A stretch of DNA of 13,552 nucleotides. It comes from Gemmatimonadales bacterium (GTDB taxonomy: Bacteria > Gemmatimonadota > Gemmatimonadetes > Gemmatimonadales > GWC2-71-9). The notes under the pieces are model-generated. The model was not told where the DNA came from. It was given only the letters and a program-made list of their open reading frames with translations, and did no database searches. Positions 1 to 6,901 of this stretch are shown here, one piece after another. How positions within the stretch are numbered: position 1 is the stretch's first letter; the number at the start of each line of letters is the position of its first letter. A program made the position numbers and the translations under genes. The stretch covers positions 1-13,552 of the forward strand of contig SPDF01000018.1 of the NCBI GenBank assembly GCA_004525055.1, written 5' to 3'.

Positions 1-411
1 AGCGGGATCGAGCCCACCAGAGCGCAGTTTCAATCCGGCGCCGCGCACGATGTTCCCAGTCAGCAACCCGAGCACCACGTCGCCCTCCGCTTCGAGTCGT
101 TCGAGCAACACCGACACACCGGGAAGGACGCGCGTCCTTCCGGGCGCGCGGGCCAACTCCGCCTCGAGCAGAACCACGTACCGTTCCAGGATCTCCGTAA
201 CTGCATTGGGGTCGTTCGCCGACGCATCACCCCCCGCCTGGAGCATCTCCCGCACGATCTGTGGGTCGGTCTTGCCATCGAACCGGATCCGCGCCCACGC
301 CTCGGGGTCGATGATCCGATCGGCCAGGGCGGCGGTGATGGCGCGCCGGCCGGCGCCGGGAGTGAGCAGGAGCGTGCCGTCGATGTCGAAGAGGACGAGG
401 AGACGAGTCAT
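1..411 (-). CDS. HAD-superfamily phosphatase, N-terminal 137 residues (3' end outside window)
   Basis: The minus-strand frame from the ATG at 411 stays open to the window edge, giving 137 residues of an incomplete protein. HAD motif I is FDIDGT at residues 8-13, with D9 the expected nucleophile and D11 the acid/base. Motif II is LLTGN (T118), followed by a lysine at K128 at the spacing usual for motif III. Between them lies a helical insert (about 20-90), as in C1-cap phosphoglycolate-phosphatase-like HADs, including FDGKTDPQIVRE, typical of that subgroup. Motif IV lies beyond the edge. The family are cytoplasmic Mg2+-dependent phosphatases, usually on small phosphorylated metabolites; the substrate cannot be read here. 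The ATG overlaps the stop of the NlpC/P60 gene as ATGA (408-411) with no good Shine-Dalgarno, so translation is probably coupled. Family assignment is firm; specific activity is not. Confidence 0.88.
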   Translation of the reverse strand, partial: MTRLLVLFDIDGTLLLTPGAGRRAITAALADRIIDPEAWARIRFDGKTDPQIVREMLQAGGDASANDPNAVTEILERYVVLLEAELARAPGRTRVLPGVSVLLERLEAEGDVVLGLLTGNIVRGAGLKLRSGGLDPA

Positions 412-1202
412 CCGGAGGCGGCGGCCCCCGGAACGCGGCGGGCCGTCACGAAGAGGTCCCGGAGATGTCCGGCCCGGTGCCCTGCAGTCCACGGCTCGGT
501 GAGCACGCCGCCACACGACACCGTCGAATGGACCAGGGTGTGATCGGCACCGGCAAAAGCCACGTGGGTGACGCTCCGTCCGTTCTCGCTGAAGAAGAGG
601 AGGTCGCCGGGCACCACCGCTTCCAGCGGCACCTCCGCGCCGACGAGCGCCTGCGCCGAGGAATCCCTCGGCAGCGAGACACCACGCGCCGCAAATGTCG
701 TCTGCACCAACCCGGAACAGTCGACGCCGTACTGGGTCACCCCACCCCACTGATAGGGCGCGCCGGCAAAGGTCCGGGCGGCCCAGCGCTCCGCGGGCAG
801 TGCCGCGGCCTCGGCGACCATCTCACTCGCGGGGAGGAGGTGTCCCTCGACCAGTGGGCCCGATGTGCCATCGGGCAGCAGCACCCGTCCATGTGAAAGG
901 GCCGCCCGAGCGCGGGTTGGCAGGCGGCGGCGACCGGCCTCGGTTTCGACCTCAGCGCCGCCGGACCAACCATCGGCTCTCCCCCGCCAGCGGCCCGCCT
1001 CCTCCGAGCTGACCTCGAGGACGTACCCGCCGTGGACCCACCCTTCGTATTGATCGAACACGGTACGGACCCGAAGCCACGTGCCGGCGGCCTCAAGCAC
1101 ATCGGCCGTTTCTCCCAGGACCAGTTGCGACACCTGCTCCGTCCGCAGCGACGCCTCCCGGAAGAGGGGGACCACCGCCGATTGCGCGACAACGGCCCTC
1201 AC
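408..1202 (-). CDS. SH3-domain NlpC/P60 endopeptidase, YkfC-like
   Basis: 264 residues from a GTG start. Residues 1-62 form a bacterial SH3 domain (GWVHGGYVLEV at 54-64), and about 90-125 look like a second, shorter SH3-like segment. The NlpC/P60 domain spans about 135-258. Its active-site Cys is C162 in VDCSGLVQ, preceded by YQWGG; the His is H213 in THVAFAG, and H225 in LVHS is the likely third residue. The C162-H213-H225 spacing resembles what I recall for Bacillus YkfC, a gamma-D-glutamyl-L-diamino-acid endopeptidase that recycles murein peptides. No signal peptide or membrane segment is visible, so a cytoplasmic recycling role is likelier than cell-wall cleavage. The start GTG overlaps the stop of the zinc-finger gene as GTGA (1199-1202), and the stop overlaps the HAD start. 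The family is clear; exact substrate is inferred. A more distal secreted role would need an unrecognised export route. Confidence 0.9.
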   Translation of the reverse strand: MRAVVAQSAVVPLFREASLRTEQVSQLVLGETADVLEAAGTWLRVRTVFDQYEGWVHGGYVLEVSSEEAGRWRGRADGWSGGAEVETEAGRRRLPTRARAALSHGRVLLPDGTSGPLVEGHLLPASEMVAEAAALPAERWAARTFAGAPYQWGGVTQYGVDCSGLVQTTFAARGVSLPRDSSAQALVGAEVPLEAVVPGDLLFFSENGRSVTHVAFAGADHTLVHSTVSCGGVLTEPWTAGHRAGHLRDLFVTARRVPGAAASG

Positions 1203-1378
1203 GCAGGCTTCTCACTCGCGCGATTCGCCTGACATGGCGTGCAGCGTTCGACGCCCCGGAAGACGCAGATCAGGCAAATGAAGGTGCCACAGTCGGCGCA
1301 CGGATACCCCTCGGAGGCGCGCTCCTCCCGTCCGCAGGCGCGGCACTGCATCGCATCGTGTTCGTGGATCTCCGCCAT
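1199..1378 (-). CDS. 59-residue eight-cysteine zinc-finger protein, B-box/treble-clef-like
   Basis: A short frame filling the gap between the response regulator and the NlpC/P60 gene. It encodes 59 residues with four CxxC pairs: C12/C15, C27/C30, C35/C38 and C46/C49, spaced by 11, 4 and 7 residues. The central CADCGTFICLIC (27-38) resembles the CxxCGxxxCxxC core of B-box, FYVE-like and other treble-clef zinc fingers, and eight cysteines would suit two Zn2+ sites. An Ala/Glu/His-rich lead (1-9) and a short charged tail (50-59) flank it; there is no signal peptide. A GGAGG Shine-Dalgarno lies four bases before the ATG, 11 bases after the regulator's stop; its own stop overlaps the NlpC/P60 GTG. 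These features make it a real gene despite its size. M10 is a possible alternative start but lacks the ribosome site. Function is unknown; such fingers usually mediate protein or nucleic-acid contacts. Confidence 0.85.
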   Translation of the reverse strand: MAEIHEHDAMQCRACGREERASEGYPCADCGTFICLICVFRGVERCTPCQANRASEKPA

Positions 1379-1382
1379 GCGG

Positions 1383-1387
1383 CCTCC
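1383..1387 (-). promoter_or_regulatory. Shine-Dalgarno GGAGG for the zinc-finger gene
   Basis: The minus strand reads GGAGG four bases before the ATG at 1378, inside the 11-base gap after the regulator stop. It supports M1 over the internal M10 and is a main argument that the small ORF is translated. The spacing is slightly short. Confidence 0.7.
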
Positions 1388-1389
1388 GC

Positions 1390-2736
1390 TCAGATGTCCA
1401 GGTTCCAGCGCTTGATCTTGTTGATCAGCGTGGCGCGCGAGATGCCCAGCTCCAGTGCCGAGCGGGTGCGATTGCCGCCGTGATGGCGCAGCGTCCGTTC
1501 AACATGCTGACGCTCCAGTTCCTCGAGGGCGAGCGGCGTGTGCCGACGATCTCCCGGTCCAGGCCGCGCGCGGAACTCTGAAGGCAGGTGCTCAACACCG
1601 ACCGCCGACTGTCCTCGTCCCAGGATGAGCGCACGCTCGAGCACGTTCCGCATTTCGCGCACGTTGCCGGGCCAGCCATACCCGAGCAGCCGCTCGAGTG
1701 ACTCGGCACCGATTTCCGGCGGACCGTCGGGAAGCTCCGTCCGCAGGTCGTTGAAGATCCGCGTGATCAGGGCGAGACGATCATCGCGCGAGCGCTCACG
1801 CACCGCGGGCAACTGCACCGGCATGACGCTGAGGCGATAGAAAAGATCCTCGCGAAACCGCCCCGCCTCCACTTCCGCGCCCAGGTCCTTATTGGTCGCG
1901 GTCACCAGCCGGACGTCGACGGTGATTTCCCGGGTCCCGCCCAGGCGGCGAAAGGTCTTCGTCTCGAGCACCTTCAACAGCTTGGGCTGGAGTTCCAGCG
2001 ACAGGTCCCCGATTTCGTCCAGGAAGATCGTGCCGCGATCGGCGATCTCGAAGAGCCCCTGCTTCCGGTCTTTCGCGTCGGTGAACGCACCCTTCTCATG
2101 TCCAAACAGCTCGGAGTCGAGGAACGTAGGGCTGAGGCCGGCGCAGTTGACCTCGACGAACGGCATCCGTGCCCGTGGGCCAAGGTTGTGAATCATCCGG
2201 GCGACCCACCCCTTGCCGCTGCCACTCTCCCCGAGGAGGAGCACCGTGGTCCGCTCGCTCTGCGCGAGCAGCGAAATCTGGTGGGCGAACGCCTTCATCG
2301 TGGCGGAGCCGCCGAGGGATTCGAGCCCATGCCCGGCGCCTCCCTGGTGGACCAGCGCCTCGTTGACGCGCCGGAGCCGGGCCTTGTCCGCCACACGCGC
2401 GGCCGCGGCCGAGAGGTGCGTCATGTCCACCGGCTTGGAGAGGAAGTTCTCCGCACCGAGTTGCATGGCGCGCACCGCGGTGGGGACGTCGCTGTTGCCG
2501 GTCAGGAGAATGACGCCGGCGTCGCGTTCGCGGAGCTTCTCGAGCACCTCGAGGCCATCCATCCCGGGGAGGTGAAGATCGAGCATGACGACTTCGGGGT
2601 GGAGCCGGTCGTAGGTGGCGAGCCCGGCCTCCCCGCTGAGTTCGCGGGTAACCTCCCAACCGAGCTGCTCGAAATAGTTTCCGATCGCGCGGAGCACATC
2701 GGTGTCGTCGTCAATCAGCAGTACGGAACCGATCAT
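1390..2736 (-). CDS. Sigma54-dependent response regulator (NtrC family)
   Basis: 448 residues in three parts. The receiver (about 3-118) has acidic pocket D9/D10, phospho-acceptor D53 in MLDLHLPGMDG, switch T79 and K101. The AAA+ sigma54-activation domain (about 140-375) has Walker A GESGSGKG (169-176), the sigma54-contacting loop GAFTDA (216-221; family consensus GAFTGA), Walker B TIFLDEIGD (236-244), and GWPGNVREM (354-362). A Fis-type helix-turn-helix occupies about 404-447 (GISRATLINKIKRWNL). It should bind upstream sites and drive ATP-dependent opening at sigma54 promoters when D53 is phosphorylated. I chose the ATG at 2736: it begins the receiver, has a GAGGTGA ribosome site, and sits four bases after the stop of the histidine kinase, its obvious partner. 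A start at 2868 would add 44 non-homologous residues overlapping the kinase. Oddities: GAFTDA for GAFTGA, and Gly after the Walker A lysine where Glu is common. Targets are unknown. Confidence 0.95.
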   Translation of the reverse strand: MIGSVLLIDDDTDVLRAIGNYFEQLGWEVTRELSGEAGLATYDRLHPEVVMLDLHLPGMDGLEVLEKLRERDAGVILLTGNSDVPTAVRAMQLGAENFLSKPVDMTHLSAAAARVADKARLRRVNEALVHQGGAGHGLESLGGSATMKAFAHQISLLAQSERTTVLLLGESGSGKGWVARMIHNLGPRARMPFVEVNCAGLSPTFLDSELFGHEKGAFTDAKDRKQGLFEIADRGTIFLDEIGDLSLELQPKLLKVLETKTFRRLGGTREITVDVRLVTATNKDLGAEVEAGRFREDLFYRLSVMPVQLPAVRERSRDDRLALITRIFNDLRTELPDGPPEIGAESLERLLGYGWPGNVREMRNVLERALILGRGQSAVGVEHLPSEFRARPGPGDRRHTPLALEELERQHVERTLRHHGGNRTRSALELGISRATLINKIKRWNLDI

Positions 2737-2740
2737 CGTG

Positions 2741-2747
2741 TCACCTC
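2741..2747 (-). promoter_or_regulatory. Shine-Dalgarno GAGGTGA fixing the regulator start
   Basis: The minus strand reads GAGGTGA at 2747-2741, with the GAGG core seven bases before the ATG at 2736. Its last three bases are the kinase's TGA stop, so terminating ribosomes lie on the regulator's initiation site. This supports 2736 rather than the in-frame ATG at 2868. Confidence 0.75.
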
Positions 2748-5700
2748 GCACCGCGGCCAGGATGCCGCGGGAGTTCAAACCAGAATCGCGCCCCGCCACC
2801 GGACCGGTTCTCGGCGCGGATATCCCCGCCATGGGCGCGGACAATCCCGTGTGAAATCGAGAGGCCAAGCCCCGTGCCTTCGCCGGCTGGCTTGGTGGTG
2901 AAGAATGGCTCGAAGATACGCGCCATCACGTCCGGCGGAATACCCGGCCCACCGTCGAGCACCTCGAGGAGCACCATCGGGCCGTCCGCCCAGACGCGCA
3001 CCGTCCCGCTCGCTCCTGTGGCGCCCATCGCGTGCGCTCCGTTGGAGAGCAGATTCACCACCACCTGGCGAATCTGGTCAGGGTCGGCGTGGACGGCCGG
3101 CAGGTCAGGCGAAGATTCCACCGCCCAGCGACCCAGCCGATCACCCTGGGCGCTGATCGCCTCGCGGACCAGTTCGGCGAGGTCGAGTTCCGTCCGGCGG
3201 AGCGGGCGCTGTCGGGCGAACGCCAACAGGTCGGTGACGATTTGGGCTGCCCGGGTCGCCTCAGTGCGGATGCTCTCCACCACCCGTCGGCTCCCGTCGT
3301 CAAGCGGCTCATCGAGGACCAGGGCCTGCGCCAGCGCGCTGATACCGGCGAGTGGATTGTTCAACTCGTGGGCCACACCGCTCACCAGGCGGCCGAGCGC
3401 CGCCAACTTCTCGGTGTGGCCGAGCTCTTCGCGGAGCCGCTGCTCATCGGTCACGTCGCGCGCGATGGCGAGGACCAAGGGCGCCCCCGCCTCTTCCCCT
3501 GCCGCGGGCACTGCCACGACCGCCGCCTCCCGGACCGCCCCATCGGGCCGGCGGAGGTGCATCACGAACTCCCGTGGCTCGCCCCCACGCACCGTCGCCA
3601 GCTGCTGTGCAACGTACTCGGATTCCGCCGGCACCACGAAGTCTGCCAGCCGCGGCGTCGCGTCCTCAAACCCCCCGAGTGCCCGTGCAGCCGGATTGAC
3701 AGAGCGCAGGATTCCTTCCTCGTCCAGCGTGAAGATGGCGACCGGAACGGTGGCAAACAATGCCCGATACCGGACCTCGGAGCGGCGTAGTTCATCAGTG
3801 GCAACCCGTTCGCGGGTCACGTCGCGCATCAGCGCGACCGACCCGCCGGCCCCCTCCTGCGGCCCGAGTGGCGCCATCGACACCGCCAGCAGCCGGATTT
3901 GGCCATCTGGCCGCACGATGCGCGACTCGAACCGCCGTGAGCCGCTTCCGCCCTCGGGATCGCCCGGGAGCAACTCGGTGACCGACCGGCCGTGGAGCGC
4001 CTCGGCGCGGCGGCCAAACAAGTCGGCCGCGGCCGCGTTGGCGAAGCGCACCTCTCCCCGCTGATCCGTCAGCACGATGGCGTCGTGGGCGGCTTCGACC
4101 ACGAGACGGAACCGCTGCTCCAGGCGAAGCACCTGGCTCACGTCGTCCACGGCGACCACATGTCCCCCGTCGGGGAGTGGTGTCGCCGTGACGACGAGCG
4201 ACCGACCGTCCCCCGACTCGAGCAGGGTGGTCACCCCGGAGCCGGCCTCGGCCGACAGCGCCAGCGGACCTTCCCCCATGTCGTCTCCCCCGACAAAGAG
4301 GCCGTGAAACGACCGCCCGACAATCTCGGTGACGGGCACGCCCGCCAGGTCGGCGATGAACCGGTTGGCCCGCGCGATCCGACCGCCCGCGTCGAGGATG
4401 GCGAGACCGGTGGCGGCGGCGTCAAACGCCGTCTGCCACTCCCGTCGGCTGCGGCTGACCTGGTCGAACAGGCGGCTCTTCCCGATGGCCAGCGCCGCTT
4501 GATCCGCAAACGCCACCGCCAACCGACGCTCCTCCGACGCGTACTCCCGCGGCCGGTCGTGGAAAAAGGCCAGCACCCCGATCGTCTCGTTGGCGAAGAC
4601 AAGAGGGAGGAACGCGGCAGAGGCGTAGCCTTCCGCCTGCACCGCCGCCGCCATGGGGGATGCGAAGTCACGCCGCGCATGCTCCATGAAGACCGGCCGC
4701 CCCTCCAGCAGGGTCGCCGCGGCGGGCAAGGCGTGGAACTGTCGTTCAAGCGCCTTGGCATACTCGGCAGAGAGGTGGATCCGTGCGAGGCAGGACGCCG
4801 TTCGCTGCGTCCGATTGACCAGGAAGACGGCAGTGCGTTCCGCCCCGAAGACGCGCATCCCCTCCTCCGCGAGGAAATGCGTCGTCCGATCGGCGTCCTC
4901 GACGCCGGTGAGCGCGTGGGCGACCCGGCCGAGCGCGTCGATCTGGTCGAGTCGGGTCAGCAGTTCACCCCGGAGCCGCAACCCGCTGACGGCGGCGGCG
5001 ACCTGATCGGCCACCGCCTGCAGCATGAGGAGAGTGTCTGGCGACGGGACGGTCCACGCGCCATCCGGGCCCGAGACCGTGAGAACGCCTGTGACGACCG
5101 AGCCGAACCGCATGGGGACCATCGCGCCGGGCCGGTGGGGGCGGGGCCGACGCAGGTCCGGCGCGGCCTCCGGCTCCGCCTCCAAGTCCTCGCTCGACCG
5201 GCCCTCACCGCTGCGCGAGACGCCCACCTGCGGATCCCGCTCACCGAGGACGTCGCCGACCCTATAGAGGCGAGCCTCCCGACCCAGGGAGCCGAGGACG
5301 ACCAACCCCGGCAGCTGTTCGCCGGGCCGCCCTGCGATCATGGCCCCTGCACCCTGGGCAACCGTGAGGGCGGCCTGCAATCCCCGCTCGACCATCGCGT
5401 CGATGGTGCCAAGGGCGGACAGGTCGTGGGCCAGCGCGCGGAGCGCCTCGCTCCCCGCGAGCGTGGCCTCTGCCATCGCCTCCGCCGCGCGGGTCGTGCT
5501 GACGGTGCGCGTCGCCTGAATCGCGATCGCCGCATGGGCGGCGATCGCGGCCACGACATGGACCGCATCGTCATCGTATGCGTCGGCCCGGTAGGACTGC
5601 GTCGAGAGGACCCCGATCAGGCGGTCACCCAACATCATGGGCGCGTGCACAGCCGACTGGCGGGGTTCCCCTGAGCCGAACGGAATGCCCCGCCCCACTT

Positions 5701-6007
5701 CCATCGCCTCCGGACGCCCCAGCGCGAGCACCCGTCGATGGTGAACGACCCAACTCGTCGGCCCATCGCCGAGCGGGGCCTCGTCCGGCGGCAATCGCTC
5801 ACCGCGATCGGTGTTGTTGACGAATAGGAGTCGCTCGGCCGCAGGATCGTACAGAGCCAGGTAGAACGCATCGCAGTCCACAAGGCTCGCGACTTGCGTC
5901 CGCAGCACCTCATAGAGCGCGGCTGGCTCCAGCAACCGCGCTGTCGCCTCCGCAATCGCGGCCAGGACCTCAACCGGGAGCGAGCCGCCGCGATACGCTC
6001 GACTCAT
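2741..6007 (-). CDS. Soluble multi-GAF/multi-PAS sensor histidine kinase (NtrB-like)
   Basis: 1088 residues without a signal peptide or membrane segment, so a cytoplasmic sensor. Approximate order: GAF 16-165, GAF 186-345, GAF 355-510, PAS 525-625, PAS 632-735, PAS 742-855, HisKA 866-932, HATPase 975-1085. The H-box is VAHELNNPLAG with phospho-acceptor H880; the N-box is VVVNLLSNGAHAM (982-994), G1 DGGPGIP (1018-1024), F-box IFEPFFTTK (1031-1039) and G2 GEGTGLGLS (1042-1050), so catalysis looks intact. The H-E-L-N-N-P form is typical of NtrB-like kinases that pair with sigma54 regulators, matching the gene four bases downstream. Domain ends for the second and third GAF are by eye. GAF 2 carries an unusual Arg/Pro/Glu-rich insert (about 255-297). 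There is no attached receiver. Its ATG overlaps the lipid kinase stop (ATGA) with no evident Shine-Dalgarno, implying coupling. The ligand or redox signal cannot be read. Confidence 0.94.
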   Translation of the reverse strand: MSRAYRGGSLPVEVLAAIAEATARLLEPAALYEVLRTQVASLVDCDAFYLALYDPAAERLLFVNNTDRGERLPPDEAPLGDGPTSWVVHHRRVLALGRPEAMEVGRGIPFGSGEPRQSAVHAPMMLGDRLIGVLSTQSYRADAYDDDAVHVVAAIAAHAAIAIQATRTVSTTRAAEAMAEATLAGSEALRALAHDLSALGTIDAMVERGLQAALTVAQGAGAMIAGRPGEQLPGLVVLGSLGREARLYRVGDVLGERDPQVGVSRSGEGRSSEDLEAEPEAAPDLRRPRPHRPGAMVPMRFGSVVTGVLTVSGPDGAWTVPSPDTLLMLQAVADQVAAAVSGLRLRGELLTRLDQIDALGRVAHALTGVEDADRTTHFLAEEGMRVFGAERTAVFLVNRTQRTASCLARIHLSAEYAKALERQFHALPAAATLLEGRPVFMEHARRDFASPMAAAVQAEGYASAAFLPLVFANETIGVLAFFHDRPREYASEERRLAVAFADQAALAIGKSRLFDQVSRSRREWQTAFDAAATGLAILDAGGRIARANRFIADLAGVPVTEIVGRSFHGLFVGGDDMGEGPLALSAEAGSGVTTLLESGDGRSLVVTATPLPDGGHVVAVDDVSQVLRLEQRFRLVVEAAHDAIVLTDQRGEVRFANAAAADLFGRRAEALHGRSVTELLPGDPEGGSGSRRFESRIVRPDGQIRLLAVSMAPLGPQEGAGGSVALMRDVTRERVATDELRRSEVRYRALFATVPVAIFTLDEEGILRSVNPAARALGGFEDATPRLADFVVPAESEYVAQQLATVRGGEPREFVMHLRRPDGAVREAAVVAVPAAGEEAGAPLVLAIARDVTDEQRLREELGHTEKLAALGRLVSGVAHELNNPLAGISALAQALVLDEPLDDGSRRVVESIRTEATRAAQIVTDLLAFARQRPLRRTELDLAELVREAISAQGDRLGRWAVESSPDLPAVHADPDQIRQVVVNLLSNGAHAMGATGASGTVRVWADGPMVLLEVLDGGPGIPPDVMARIFEPFFTTKPAGEGTGLGLSISHGIVRAHGGDIRAENRSGGGARFWFELPRHPGRGAR

Positions 6008-6900
6008 GGGGCCGCTGGCACCATGACTCGAATTGCGCCGGGCACGACAGTCGCCGTGAACGGCGTCATCCCGCCGAGATCGCCGTCGAGTTCCACGGGC
6101 ACGACGGCGTCCGTCTCAACGTGGATCTCGGCGCCGCGCACATGTCCGACCCGTGAACCGGGGCCCTCGGCACGGCGGAGGAAATGCCAGATGGCCTGGA
6201 CGCCATCCGCGAGTCCATCGGCGCGCAACACGACCACATCGAGCAATCCGTCATCGGGGCGGACGCCCTCACCGAATTGAAGAATCGGGGGCAGCACCTC
6301 GGCGCAGTTAGCTATCATGACCATCGCGGCGTTCGCCTCGTACTCCACGCCGTCAACCCGAATGTGATAGCGGTGACTCCGCATCTCGTTGATCAAGCGA
6401 AGCGAGGTGGCGATGTAGGCCCCTACCCCCCAGCGCTGCTTCTGCGCACTCGAGGTCTCCGCCATGATTTGCGCGTCGAACCCCGCCCCGCAGGCCACGG
6501 CGAAGTAATGATGCGCACCCGAGGACTCCAGTCGCCCAAGGTCGAGCCGCCTCGAATTGCCGCCCACGAGAATCTCGGCGGCCCGAGCGGGCGTGAACGG
6601 AATGCGGAGGTTGCCAGCGAGGAGATTGCCAGTCCCACCGGGGATGAGCGCGAGGGCCACGTCCGTCCCCACCAGCGACGAGGCCGCCTGCATCGTGGTC
6701 CCATCGCCGCCGAAGACCGCGACGGCATCCATCCCTTCGGCCACCGCTTCGGCCGCCAGGCGTTGCGCATCGCCCGTCCCGCCGGTGGCCACCACCTCGG
6801 CCTGCCATCCGCCACGGCGCAGCACATCCCGGACTTCGCGGACCGTCTTCGGCTTGGTCCGCGCGGCAGCGGGGTTGGTGATGACCAGGGCACGTGGCAC
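6004..6900 (-). CDS. Diacylglycerol-kinase-family lipid kinase (YegS/DagK_cat type)
   Basis: 298 residues, the usual length for YegS/BmrU/DgkB-type kinases. An N-terminal ITNPAAA (7-13) starts the fold, followed by the nucleotide-binding GGDGT (64-68) and PGGTGN (87-92), then DDGLLDV (216-222) and ELDGD (270-274) in the C-terminal beta domain, which in the family carry metal and catalytic residues. The family transfers the ATP gamma-phosphate to the hydroxyl of diacylglycerol, sphingosine/ceramide or related lipids at the cytoplasmic membrane face; the actual lipid is not predictable. The GTG start has an AGGAG site seven bases upstream, placed across the end of tamB, with a one-base gap from the tamB TAG. 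Its stop overlaps the kinase start. The position after TamB, whose family moves phospholipid to the outer membrane, suggests a role in lipid supply or recycling (inference). Confidence 0.94.
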   Translation of the reverse strand: MPRALVITNPAAARTKPKTVREVRDVLRRGGWQAEVVATGGTGDAQRLAAEAVAEGMDAVAVFGGDGTTMQAASSLVGTDVALALIPGGTGNLLAGNLRIPFTPARAAEILVGGNSRRLDLGRLESSGAHHYFAVACGAGFDAQIMAETSSAQKQRWGVGAYIATSLRLINEMRSHRYHIRVDGVEYEANAAMVMIANCAEVLPPILQFGEGVRPDDGLLDVVVLRADGLADGVQAIWHFLRRAEGPGSRVGHVRGAEIHVETDAVVPVELDGDLGGMTPFTATVVPGAIRVMVPAAP

Positions 6901-6901
6901 G

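Noticed and set aside
1274..1289. Near-match to a sigma54 promoter on the minus strand (TGGCAC ... TTGC)
   Set aside because: The spacing between the two blocks is 6 rather than 5 bases, which is strictly constrained in sigma54 promoters, and it sits inside the zinc-finger coding sequence.
2737..2868. Longer response-regulator start at 2868
   Set aside because: It adds 44 residues with no receiver homology that overlap the kinase's ATPase end; the ATG at 2736 has a good ribosome site and begins the receiver fold.
2098..4064. Plus-strand frames at 2098-2901 and 2874-4064
   Set aside because: They are antisense to the regulator and kinase, have no homology I recognise and low-complexity Ser/Arg/Pro composition. 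I treat them as shadows.
3992..5674. A 560-codon plus-strand open frame opposite the histidine kinase
   Set aside because: It lies wholly antisense to a kinase with intact catalytic motifs. Its translation is rich in Arg, Gly, Pro and His with no recognisable fold, as expected for a shadow frame in high-GC DNA.
2741..6007. Hybrid histidine kinase with attached receiver domain
   Set aside because: No receiver motifs follow the ATPase domain; the protein ends about 38 residues after the G2 box, and the receiver is in the separate downstream gene.
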